Shown: one piece after another, positions 58,201 through 64,000 of the stretch
How the letters are laid out: every line of letters starts with the position of its first letter
Numbering within the stretch: position 1 is the first letter of the stretch
From: Chrysoperla carnea
Taxonomy: Eukaryota > Arthropoda > Insecta > Neuroptera > Chrysopidae
Assembly (NCBI RefSeq): GCF_905475395.1
Contig: NC_058338.1
Span: 76,023,435-76,087,434, forward strand
Length of the DNA stretch: 64,000 nucleotides
Direction of reading: 5' to 3'
Made by a program: the position numbers and the translations under genes
The notes under the pieces: generated by a model
What the model was told of the DNA's origin: nothing
What the model saw: only the letters and a program-made list of their open reading frames with translations
Databases searched by the model: none

Positions 58201-60570
58201 TATTTTATTTTTTTTATTTTGCTTTTAAGTATTATTTAAGTGTTGAGAATGCACTTCAAAAACTTTAAAGCAATTGTATTACTTTGATTAGTAAAGCAAA
58301 AAATTGTATTACTTTTGAAGTCTCTATCTCTATATCTATCTCTATCTCTATATATTATAAATGCGAATTAAGTGAAAGTTAGGATGTTTGTTTGTTACGT
58401 ATTCACGCTAGAACTAGCGAATGATTTTTAATGCATCTGTAAAGCAATATAGCTCATACTTCAGAATAACACATGAGCTATAATTTTTAAAGGTATATTT
58501 AAATAAAATAAAATTTAATCTGACATTTAGTATTTTAAATTCTTACAGAAATCTGTAATTTATGGTTCAAAATTATGATTATAATCATCATTTTGAACCA
58601 TAAATTAAAGTATTCTGTAAAAATTTTAAATAGTAAATGTCAAACCATTCCTGGCCAACTTTTCTGATATACTCAATGAATTATGATTATTTTACATTTA
58701 ACAAAATTGAAAACTGTGCACATCAAGAGAGGTAGACGCTATAAAGAGGTGTTTATCACTTTTAGATCCAGCGAAACGAGCGGGTATCAGACTAGTATAT
58801 AAATTTATGAGTAAAAGGGTGCTATTTAACTCGCGTAATAATAATCACTTCTAAAATAATTAAAAGCTTAAAAAACAGGAACCAGTGGAAGAGGTAGTAA
58901 CTTACAAAGGCCGCATCATTGAAAATTATGAATTCTGTCGCATGGTTCTGGTCTCTTCACTTTATTTCGTTGGATAAAACACTATGGCGAATAATATGCG
59001 AAACAGGTATTATTTTTCATGCGACCATTAAAATACGTAGGTATGCATAAACCAAATAATATATTAGAACAAATGGTTCGTGTAATCTAAAGATAATGAT
59101 GAAATATTGAAACATAGAAATATTCTTTTCCTCTTAAAAGTATAATCATAACAAAATGAAGAAATGATAGTCGCATCAATGAATGTTTTTAGTCGGGGGT
59201 CCCCAATGACAGCTCCGATTTTGATGATTTTTTTTTTCAAAATGATTTTTTTTTTTGTATATTATTTAAAATCTGAAACATTTCAAATGGGTGAAGTTTT
59301 CTGGAGGGGGAATAGGTAATGTCGTGGCTGATATATCGACGCACAGTCTGAATCGCTAATGAGAGAAGTTTGGGATTTCGAGAAGATATTAATTTTATAC
59401 TGCAAGTGTCACATTAGAAAGGATTTTCGAAATTCATCCCCCAAAAGAATGTAATGGGAGATGAAAGTTTGTATGAAAATGCATCTAGTCATTTTTGAGT
59501 TCACTACTTAACCGATTTTAAAAGTTCTTCAATCATTTTGGAAAAAGAAAAGTCATCAAAATCGGAGCTGTCATTGAGGACTCTTTAAGAATGGCTATTT
59601 TATGTATTCTTTTATCCGATTATAATTTCTATAAAACTGATTTTTTTCGTGTAGGGCTCATTTTATCGTAGTTTAAAAGTGAACAAATATATATTATAAA
59701 AAAAAATGTAAGCCTTTTGAATCAAAATAAAGTAATTACCAGAAACTTTTTCATAAAAACATTCCTTAAAATACACTGGGCTTATCCTACAGTGTCTTTA
59801 AACATTCATAATTTAAACTTTATCTTAAATTTAAAGAAATAATCTATTTGTGTGTATATCGTAAATATAATTATACAAATTTAAAGTTTAATTTAATGAC
59901 TTAAGAATTTGATGACGAAAATTTTTTCGTATGGCAGGTATCAAAAAACGCCTCCCAATTTTGGATAACCAAATTTTCAAGTGTAGCATAGCCTTTTAAC
60001 TGTCTAAAAGCCAGTTAACACTTTAAATTGGAAAGTTGATTCTCATAATAAAAACATTTTTTCGAAAATCGTTAGCTTTCAGCAAAATATGTCATTATTG
60101 ATCTTATTGTCCATAATAACTTTTTTCTAAAGCTAACGTATTTTTTTTCGATTAAATGCAATAATAGAATATATTTAAGTCGCATTTCCTCCAAAAGATG
60201 TCAATTTTCGAAAAAGTGTAAAAAAAATGTTGCCTTTTTTTATGAAGATCAACTTTCTAATTTAAAGAATTATTCCATCTCTTACTTTTTAGGATATAAA
60301 TTGACTATTTTACTCTTGCATTAAACTCTAAAACTTTTTCTTAAGCTATTAGCCATAATAGATTAAAATGGCCCACCCTGTACGAGACTATCGAAATTAT
60401 AAGAAGCATCTACTTGGAGCGAAATGATTTAGGTTGTTATTATACACTTACGGAATGTAGTCAGAGCTTCCATTTTTGATGGAAGCGCTGGCAAACGTAG
60501 TATTCCATCGTCTAATGATTCATCTGATAAACTTGAGTGAAGCACCATTTCAATTCGATATTCAAGGAAC
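39974..60570 (-). CDS. Otop: Otopetrin-family proton channel, nine-exon gene model, 5' end incomplete
   Basis: Otopetrins are plasma-membrane, proton-selective channels of twelve membrane segments; insect members act in acid taste and pH sensing. Exons in coding order: 60570-60452, 58130-57866, 57358-57250, 52270-51916, 49800-49607, 48210-47808, 47026-46792, 42083-41834, 40294-39974. All introns start GT and end AG, and the frame is continuous: 749 codons plus stop. Residues 1-130 are a polar N-terminus, with TM1 about 131-153 and TM2 about 167-187. A Ser/Thr/Gln-rich linker follows (188-283), then TM3-TM6 (284-492), a Cys-containing loop, and TM7-TM12 (535-728). Family signatures near the C-terminus include FIIDGLRRCS, KPGRELITF and FYRFHSSVCLADIWK. 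The first exon opens with an acceptor, so the true start may lie upstream; the first in-frame ATG is codon 8 of that exon. Which insect paralogue (OtopLa, Lb or Lc) this is cannot be decided here. Family assignment is from recognition, not from a search. Confidence 0.93.
40440..40773 (+). repeat. Repeat F, second copy, left part (otopetrin intron 8)
   Basis: It contains AACACGAATATCGCCCCAG, TTGGTCTCCGAGGTAC, GGGTTCAGCGACCACAAAAA and CCCCGAGTAACACGTTT, then TATATTTACGGTTAGTTTG. AATTTACCGTAAATATACTAAATTC is mirrored by GAATTTCGTATATTTACGG. It is broken at about 40,773 by family A and resumes at 41,335. Confidence 0.75.
40774..41334 (+). repeat. Dispersed repeat family A, copy 7, nested in another repeat (otopetrin intron 8)
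   Basis: It starts AACAAGTGAAAACGAAC and ends ACATGGTATAAAAA. The core is altered (GGGTGGTCCAACGGATCC). The last ~45 bases are present twice in tandem (about 41,245-41,334). It interrupts a copy of repeat F whose uninterrupted counterpart is seen near 23,690. Confidence 0.85.
41335..41430 (+). repeat. Repeat F, second copy, right part after the nested insertion
   Basis: TTATGCAAATTGCATGTTCG, ATAAATCAATTTAGG and ACGAATCGAATACCGAAAAC continue the sequence broken at 40,773, by comparison with 23,715-23,815. Confidence 0.75.
41834..42083 (-). CDS. Otop: Otopetrin exon 8 (TM8, TM9, start of TM10)
   Basis: The first base completes Glu, then 83 codons follow. TM8 lies around ITELILLILMTISGMAAYR, TM9 around LLLFICIPAFFLYAIFSIV, and TM10 starts at MINIVNIMLN. 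The acceptor is TTTAAG and the donor GTAAGT after a complete Asn codon. The SLLDDLLL segment before TM9 resembles the conserved C-domain of insect otopetrins. Confidence 0.94.
42213..42539. mobile_element. TTAA-flanked foldback MITE (otopetrin intron 7)
   Basis: Flanked by TTAA at 42209-42212 and 42540-42543. It begins GGTAGTACTATCGGTGATAG and ends with the inverse ...TACCGATAGTACTATC. The arms of about 120 bases stay well paired (TTGGCATAGTTGTCCATTAT against ATAATGGACAACTATGCCAA). 327 bp, noncoding. Confidence 0.92.
42905..43372. mobile_element. Foldback MITE (otopetrin intron 7)
   Basis: The left end TTTTTGATTGGCGTGAAATC is mirrored by CATACCAATCAAAAATA at the right. Further pairs are GTTTTCCAGACAAGAATAG with CATTCTTATCTGGAAAAC, and TTATAGGTATATTTTC with GAATACCTATAA. 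The right arm carries a ~50-base insertion near 43,270. About 468 bp. Confidence 0.82.
44928..45280 (+). repeat. Dispersed repeat E, copy 2 (otopetrin intron 7)
   Basis: It has the same blocks as 36,184-36,537, with a small insertion (CTTGATACCATGCG) near 44,981. The two copies lie about 8.7 kb apart in the same orientation, one inside and one outside the gene. Confidence 0.82.
45941..46095 (+). pseudogene. Tc1/mariner-type transposase C-terminal relic
   Basis: The plus-strand frame from 45,941 reads GCVSTFVFADNPETVQHLE and then YNIRRVNGEILPQLCK before TAG at 46,045-46,047. After a frameshift, 46,060-46,092 reads FGHMIETIIKY and stop. This matches the end of IS630/Tc1/mariner-class transposases, where a 'DNP-T---LE-NIRR-I--I' block precedes an 'RGGH---IIF' end. 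The catalytic core is absent, so it is dead. It lies in otopetrin intron 7, opposite to the gene. Confidence 0.7.
46641..46757. repeat. GC-richer block with short inverted ends (otopetrin intron 7)
   Basis: AACACATTC at 46641-46649 is inverted as GAATGTGTT at 46749-46757. Inside, CCGGGATGTGAA is mirrored by TACATTCCCGG. The block contrasts in composition with its AT-rich flanks and sits 35 bases beyond the exon 7 donor. Possibly a small MITE remnant. Confidence 0.4.
46792..47026 (-). CDS. Otop: Otopetrin exon 7 (end of TM6, loop, TM7)
   Basis: Two bases complete Val, and TM6 ends with GVLYIIWRNIGYC, a motif typical of otopetrins. A Cys/Pro-containing loop (KGCSNPPP, HADCHSS) leads to TM7 (GLFAGIIILVSSLISIILFF). 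The exon ends two bases into a Glu codon before the donor GTAAGT. The acceptor is GTTACAG. Confidence 0.93.
47808..48210 (-). CDS. Otop: Otopetrin exon 6 (TM5 and long loop)
   Basis: The largest exon, 134 codons in phase 0. TM5 includes ARFGMMHCIASSLCFWIWTI, followed by a charged stretch starting LRETMDSF. A long hydrophilic loop of about 85 residues has a Cys near its end (DDHCFNKFLGI). The exon ends at the start of TM6 (VEYSILI), one base into the next codon. The acceptor is AATACAG and the donor GTAAGT. Confidence 0.93.
49607..49800 (-). CDS. Otop: Otopetrin exon 5 (TM3 and TM4)
   Basis: The acceptor is TTTACAG and the donor GTAAGT. Two bases complete Gly, then 64 codons follow. TM3 contains GFCLGHLIHSGLLLGY. 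After a short polar loop with several Asn, TM4 spans the PTVILDIVYPVYSFLQLYF region. The length and spacing of the two helices fit the N-domain of the otopetrin fold. It ends in phase 0 and joins exon 6 exactly. Confidence 0.92.
50238..50779. mobile_element. MITE with ~170-bp terminal inverted repeats (otopetrin intron 4)
   Basis: The left end AATTAGGATGGACC...CATCTGTTTACCGAATGAAAG...ACAAATATCCCTGCAATGG is mirrored by CACTACAGGGATATTTGT...CTTTCATTCGGAAAACAGATG...ACCTTAATT. AATT stands at both ends (50238-50241, 50776-50779). Two frames crossing it on opposite strands are artefacts. Confidence 0.85.
51157..51755. mobile_element. Non-autonomous hAT-like element (otopetrin intron 4)
   Basis: The left end CAGTGGTGGATTTACAC and the inverse of the right end CAGGGCCGGATTTAAA form short terminal repeats of the CAG-ended hAT type. 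The subterminal GGGCGGCA motif recurs (CAGGGCGGCAAATTTTC, TAGGGCGGCATTTTC, CAGGGCGGCAGAAA). An 8-base target duplication is visible with one mismatch if 2 bases are assigned to the left end: TTATTTTC (51147-51154) and TTATTTTG (51756-51763). The interior is AT-rich and noncoding. Confidence 0.82.
51916..52270 (-). CDS. Otop: Otopetrin exon 4 (TM2 and variable linker)
   Basis: It encodes TM2 (IYLILIGFCYVVYLYVDIRL) followed by a long Ser/Thr/Gln/His-rich linker (residues about 188-283), the region most variable among otopetrins. Two acceptors compete. TTTCAG before 52262 looks stronger but breaks the frame. ATAAG before 52270 gives phase 0 and joins ...SIAE to TFSIYL, so it is preferred. The donor is GTAATT after 51916, leaving one base of a Gly codon. 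Confidence 0.88.
52718..52827. repeat. Hairpin repeat in otopetrin intron 3
   Basis: AATACTTTTTAAGAAACAAG...CTTTTATTGT is mirrored by ACAATAAAAG...TTTGTTCCTTAAAAAGTATT. The arms are about 33 bases and the centre 40 bases, including GCCGAGCGTGAATCACAC. Confidence 0.72.
52894..52917. repeat. Poly(T) run
   Basis: An uninterrupted T run of more than 20 bases. On the minus strand this would be a poly(A), but no retroelement body is recognisable on either side. Confidence 0.9.
53846..54822 (+). repeat. Local duplication in otopetrin intron 3, copy 1
   Basis: It matches 56,124-56,980: ACTATATTATTTTGGAAGTA and CTTATAAACAAATATA, then CAGAAATATATATAAAACTC, then CAATTTTTATAACAG, TTTTTGTTTATTAAAAGTTTC, AGCTCCCTAAGGTCT and GGATGGCATTTGGAATAAT. 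It is interrupted by the 500-bp element at 53,936-54,435, which copy 2 lacks. Confidence 0.9.
53936..54435 (+). mobile_element. 500-bp TTAA-type element T, copy 1 (otopetrin intron 3)
   Basis: Flanked by TTAT at 53932-53935 and 54436-54439. Ends: GGTATTTCCAGCATGG and, inverted, GGTAGTACCAGCATGA. The interior includes ATATCTCGCGATCTAAACGG and TTTACATGCTTTAAATGGG. It has no coding frame. The unoccupied site is preserved in the paralogous copy at 56,613-56,620 (TTATGTTC), so the 4-base duplication is directly demonstrated. Confidence 0.93.
54843..55370 (+). mobile_element. Helitron-like repeat B, copy 2 (otopetrin intron 3)
   Basis: It contains TATATTATAAATGTGAAAG, TTGTTTGTTTGTTACGC, CTTTCACGCAAAAACTAGCG and ACACATGAGCTATTAT. 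An internal palindrome lies around 55,045-55,130 (AATCTTTAATTTA...AAATTAAAGATTTG). The end is GATGCAGGCGGGTATCAATCTAGT. The TC...CTAG(T) ends fit a non-autonomous Helitron. Confidence 0.7.
55396..55895 (-). mobile_element. 500-bp TTAA-type element T, copy 2, inverted (otopetrin intron 3)
   Basis: Flanked by perfect TTAA at 55392-55395 and 55896-55899. It is the reverse complement of 53,936-54,435 with only a handful of differences that I could find, and exactly the same length. Both insertions are therefore young. Confidence 0.94.
56020..56113 (+). mobile_element. SINE head fragment, copy 3 (otopetrin intron 3)
   Basis: TCTAGTGGTTAAGTTGGTTA, TTCCGTACGCGGTATGCCTAG and AATTTAACTAATAG follow the SINE head at 35,594. 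The B box is decayed (GCGCATTCTGCCGCC). It is truncated before the body. Confidence 0.65.
56124..56980 (+). repeat. Local duplication in otopetrin intron 3, copy 2
   Basis: Paralogous to 53,846-54,822. It lacks element T but is itself interrupted by MITE D at 56,167-56,559, absent from copy 1. It continues with GCAATTTTTATACCAG, TAAGCTCCCTAAGGTCTTTA and GGATGGCATTTTGAATAAT. The copies differ by substitutions and indels of moderate age. Confidence 0.9.
56167..56559 (+). mobile_element. MITE D, copy 2 (otopetrin intron 3)
   Basis: Inserted at AAATATA/CAGAAA, by comparison with the uninterrupted sequence at 53,875-53,886. TA stands on both sides (56165-56166 and 56560-56561). Ends: TGTATATTCGTTGTGTGCG and, inverted, TTCGCTCCGAGCGTG, so only a weak terminal inverted repeat. 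The TA duplication would fit Tc1/mariner mobilisation. Noncoding. Confidence 0.8.
57250..57358 (-). CDS. Otop: Otopetrin exon 3 (TM1)
   Basis: This short exon completes an Arg codon (CG+G) and then encodes 36 residues, ending in GAG before the donor GTATGT. Its core, SSIYCVFVVTLGVVIYISDI, is a clear membrane helix and matches the position of otopetrin TM1. The acceptor is ATTTCAG. It ends in phase 0, which fixes the acceptor choice of exon 4. Confidence 0.88.
57866..58130 (-). CDS. Otop: Otopetrin exon 2 (hydrophilic N-terminal region)
   Basis: The acceptor TTTTTCAG lies before 58130 and the donor GTAAGT after 57866. It encodes residues 41-127 plus split codons at both ends. The sequence is low-complexity and polar, rich in Asn, Ser, Tyr and Lys (for example NYNNNCSSAAINDRS), as expected for the variable cytosolic N-terminus that precedes TM1. 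Open reading across 265 bases with matching splice phases on both sides is the main evidence. A second AG lies 7 bases inside the exon, but using it would break the frame with exon 1. Confidence 0.8.
58320..58805 (+). mobile_element. Helitron-like repeat B, copy 3 (otopetrin intron 1)
   Basis: It starts (TCTCTATC)n TATATTATAAATGCG and ends GAGCGGGTATCAGACTAGT. A long internal palindrome is evident at about 58,540-58,620 (CAGAAATCTGTAATTTATGG, TTCAAAAT and inverse ATTTTGAACCATAAATT). It shares ACACATGAGCTATAAT with copy 2. Confidence 0.7.
59196..59584. mobile_element. MITE with ~50-bp inverted repeats (otopetrin intron 1)
   Basis: GGGTCCCCAATGACAGCTCC and GATTTTGATGATTTTT at the left are mirrored by AAAGTCATCAAAATC and GGAGCTGTCATTGAGGACTC at the right. 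About 390 bp. No open frame. Confidence 0.82.
59960..60330. mobile_element. Diverged foldback element (otopetrin intron 1)
   Basis: TTTAAATTGGAAAGTTGATTC and AAACATTTTTTCGAAAATCG (60,023-60,072) are mirrored by TCGAAAAAGTGTAAAAAAAATG and GATCAACTTTCTAATTTAAA (60,209-60,268). An inner pair is GTTAGCTTT with AAAGCTAAC. The outer limits are uncertain. Confidence 0.6.
60452..60570 (-). CDS. Otop: Otopetrin exon 1 of those found (N-terminal cytosolic segment)
   Basis: The acceptor is TTTTCAG before 60570 and the donor GTAAGT follows 60452. The exon has one base of a split codon, 39 codons, then one base of the next. It encodes FLEYRIEMVLHSS... and ends ...KMEALTTF, polar with no membrane segment. 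An in-frame ATG at codon 8 could be the start if the upstream exon is untranslated; otherwise coding sequence continues upstream. The phase match to exon 2 (C+CA, Pro) supports it, but similarity in this region is not diagnostic of the family. Confidence 0.75.
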
Positions 60571-63500
60571 CTGAAAATTGACAATTATTTATAGTTCAAT
60601 ATTTTGTTAATTACATACCAATATTTCTGTACCCGCCCACCACAAGATAACATGCAATACCAACGAAAATTTCTTAAACATTATTTTAAACAAAACTTTC
60701 TAGTTTTTACTTCATCAAATTTTTAATAGTTTAAAAATCAACTATTGCTTTGATAGTAATGAAATAGTTTAAGCAATGAAATAATACCCTTTATTTCGAC
60801 AAGTAAACCTTTTGAAATATTGTTTCACTTGGATAAACAAAATATTTCGTGGATGATTTATTATTACATGATTGATTGCTTATTGAATTATTAATGAAAT
60901 AGGAAGATAATTTTCACCTTTAAGAAACTGTTTATTAAATTAAAAATTTTAGCCCTGTGCATTGAGGCATATTTAATATTCAATTTAAATCTCGTGAAAA
61001 TTCGACATACAGGAACTGCCTAGCAGTTTTTAACAAGTTTTTCTGAGATAAAGTAAAAAGTACCTACATCATTACGTTATATTTATATAAAATTTTAAGT
61101 AGAATATTTTAGCACATTTTTTTTTCTTAGCAAATATATCTTGGTAAACATAAAATTTAATGAAACAACATTAGGCTGACAAATTGAAGTTACAATTAAT
61201 TTCTCCAATTTGGCTTATAAAAATTTACAATTAATATTAAATGAAAATGCTTTCAAATAATGTTTACCCTCATTCTAAACGTATAACTCTTTTACTTTAT
61301 CTGAGATTATAATCCAAAATGAATGATTTTAGTCGGACTTTTTAACTTTATTTCGATCCAAATGTATTTTATGGTTAAGGGGCAGTTTTTGGTTGCTTGA
61401 TAGGCATAAATATAAAATTTTTGATGAACCCCGCAAACTGGGTATTATCGACTATAAAATAAACCTATAGCAACTTGACCATTCTAATTTTAACCATTTT
61501 ACGGTTAAAAACTATGGTCTTAAATTTTTGTAAATTATTATTTAAAATGTATGATTGACGACGTAGTTCATTTAGTACTCGATAACACCCAGTTATAAGG
61601 GAAAACAAAAATTTTTAACATTCCAGCAACTGAAAACCTAATATCTTCAAAACTCAACTTTCTCAACCTAGATGATGAATCAAAAGTTTTGTCATATCAT
61701 CATTAAACAATCTATCAACCAATCAGACAGAATTTTTACACAATGATACATGTCAGCTTCTTATCTTCTATTGAACACAGGGTAGTATTTTTAAATCTCA
61801 AGGAATAAACATTTTAATAAAAACACTTCGCGCACTATTCATTCAAAAATCGAATTGAAGCTAAGTTCTTCTGAAAGTTATAACTGGAATATAATTCAAC
61901 GGAAATAAATTAAAATTATTTGAATATTATCATAACGTAATAATTAGATAATGTATAAATTAACTGCGCGGAAGTTGTAAAAGTTATTCGGTACAATTAA
62001 TAAAACAATTCTTTTATTAAATAATAATAAAAAGCAAATAGTAACAAAAGCAAGAGTAAATAAAAAATACTAATAATTTGTTCTTCAGCTGTAGGTAACT
62101 ATAATGCATAAATCATCTTACTAGAGCATAAACAGAAAAAATAAATATACAGAATGATTTTTTAAAAAGTTTTCATTCTCATATTTCGATAAAGGGGATG
62201 CAAAATCATAAAACTTTAGAACAATATTGGCTTATGAAATACAGTGGTTGGTTTTTATTCGGAGACGTTTATATGGTCAACTTTGTTTTTTACATGGAAC
62301 CACATATTTTTTATTGTAAATTCTTCTTCTCTCCAATTTTACGGTTCTTAAAGTTTAAAAACTATAATAATAGCATGACAAAAACTTTTTGTGGATTAGG
62401 TGATGATTAAAAATGTTCTTAGTGGAAATTTTTTTTACCCAAAAATACTTGAAATAAGGGGCTAAAAAAATTTTTGGTGTTTTTGGCGTAAACAACAAGA
62501 ATTTTTCTACGAAGACATGTAATTCCATTTAAAAAGACGAAGTTGACCTCTGTTTGTTGACACTGACGTCGAATTTAAAAATACTCAAGACTTCGTTTTC
62601 GAAATTTAAAAGTGGAGACTTTTTAGAAAATCACTCTATACAAGTATAAATACTATATAAAACAATTAAAATTGTCCCAGTGGGTGCCCAAAGTAGTATT
62701 GTATGATAGTTATTTTATATAATACTGTATCTCATTTTAAGTATCCACATTAAAAATGAAAATGATTGCATTTAAGTGCAACTGCATTTATGAATGCAAT
62801 TTCAAAAAGAATATATATTTCTATACGCATTGTATTCATGCTCGAAGTAGCCTTTTCTTATACGAAATATTAAACAATGGCTGCGTTTAGCCGATACTAT
62901 CGGTCGATAACGTTCTGTAAATAACCAGCCCGGGCATGTTACGTTGTAGAAAGCGTGTAATAATCCTAAGCACTCAATAAAATGACTTTAAGCTGTTGCC
63001 GTTTTGCTCTCTAGTATTTGGTAGAAATACGATCGGTTATACGCCTTACTCTTATGGAGAACAATGACAAGCAGATATACAATGTGTAAAAAAATAATGC
63101 TGAATAGGCTACTTTCGGTAGTTAAAAATAAATTATGAAATTCGATAAACATTAAAAATGATGTAGTAATATTGTGATTTAGATTGATAAAAGCACACTA
63201 TTGTTTAATTATATTAAAATTAAACGTCGTAATTTTTAATCTATATATCACGTGACCTAAAACCTATAGGCAAAAATAACACCCATTAATTATTAATTTA
63301 TTGACAGTTTTCATAGTAATTGCAGGTTACTATCAACTTTATACATATAATAATTACATACACGATTGTTGTTTTTACCAATATTACGTCACCAAAATGC
63401 AATTCTTTCAAGAATAAAAAAGGTTCAAAATTTAATTTAATTTTATGGCAAAAATGCGTGTTTATTTTGCCGAAATAAATTTATTTGTGGCTTTTTAGTA

Positions 63501-64000
63501 GGACAGTCAACATTTTGAAGTACTTTTTCAAACATAGTAAAATATCCTATAGTGAATTAATTTTCAACTGATCCTAATATAATATCCTAAAAATATTCTA
63601 TAGTGAATTAACTTTTAACTGATCCTAATATATTAGGATCAAAGAGATAGATATGTATTTAAGTTTTTAAAGCTTATATTTTTCCCTATAAAAGTGGGCC
63701 AAATTTAAATATTTTTGAACATTTTAGACTATATTTAGCATATTTTGGTACAAAAAATTGTCTATATTTAAACAATTTTTGGATGAAAAGATTATCTTTA
63801 TATACAAAATTTATAGATTTTGTAGATGATTTAAATAACATTTTGTGTTGGATATTTTAAATACTAAAAAAATCGATGCAGATCATATGTGTTTCTATAT
63901 TGCCTCCAATTTATTCTTTACGCATTATAGGACATCTTATTTATATATCCATAATATTAAGAGACTGTATACTACAAGCTCAAACTTATAATGATAAAGC
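60571..64000. other. Upstream flank of the otopetrin exons
   Basis: It should contain or precede the missing 5' exon. I looked for minus-strand donors preceded by an open frame ending two bases into a codon and found none convincing. A plus-strand 70-codon ATG frame at 62,198-62,410 is unrecognised. A GC-richer patch at 62,885-63,060 (CGATACTATCGGTCGATAACG, AGCCCGGGCATG) is the most promoter-like composition in the region, without proof. Confidence 0.5.
63546..63632. repeat. Tandem duplication, unit about 50 bp
   Basis: CTATAGTGAATTAATTTTCAACTG and ATCCTAATATA at 63,547-63,581 recur at 63,598-63,632 with two changes. It lies in sequence with no other recognised feature. Confidence 0.85.

Noticed and set aside
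62198..62410. 70-codon plus-strand ATG frame upstream of the otopetrin exons
   Set aside because: Rich in Phe/Tyr/Asn like other chance frames here; no motif, splice support or partner gene.

Overview
This is an AT-rich (roughly three quarters A+T by eye) stretch of an animal nuclear genome, almost certainly an arthropod and most likely an insect. The signs are GT-AG introns of 0.5 to 5 kb, tRNA-derived SINEs, a 5'-truncated LINE, many short inverted-repeat transposons, Helitron-like repeats ending in CTAG, and an otopetrin whose sequence resembles the insect members. I saw no bacterial-type gene packing, rRNA, functional tRNA or CRISPR array. The species cannot be named from the window.

Only one protein-coding gene is well supported: an otopetrin-family proton channel on the minus strand. 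I could assemble nine exons between 60,570 and 39,974. Every junction has GT/AG ends and the reading frame holds through all eight introns, giving 749 codons plus stop with all twelve expected membrane segments. The first exon found begins with a splice acceptor, so at least one upstream exon (coding or 5' UTR) lies in the last 3.4 kb or beyond the window. A candidate poly(A) signal follows the stop codon.

The left 39 kb holds no gene I can support. It is a repeat landscape: seven copies (one in the otopetrin gene) of a ~570 bp family with a conserved palindromic core; SINEs and a LINE 3' end that share a tail; TTAA-flanked non-autonomous transposons; foldback elements, the largest about 0.5 kb; microsatellites; and several small recent tandem duplications. 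Nearly all open frames here lie in repeats or look like chance frames.

The introns of the otopetrin gene are also full of transposons. Intron 3 (52,271-57,249) carries a local duplication whose two copies each received a different insertion, so each serves as an empty-site control for the other. It also carries two nearly identical 500 bp elements in opposite orientation that could fold into a long RNA hairpin in the pre-mRNA. Introns 1, 4, 7 and 8 hold further foldback, hAT-like, Helitron-like and nested elements, plus a decayed Tc1/mariner transposase end. I found no new multi-gene system; the value of the window is the gene model and the transposon stratigraphy.
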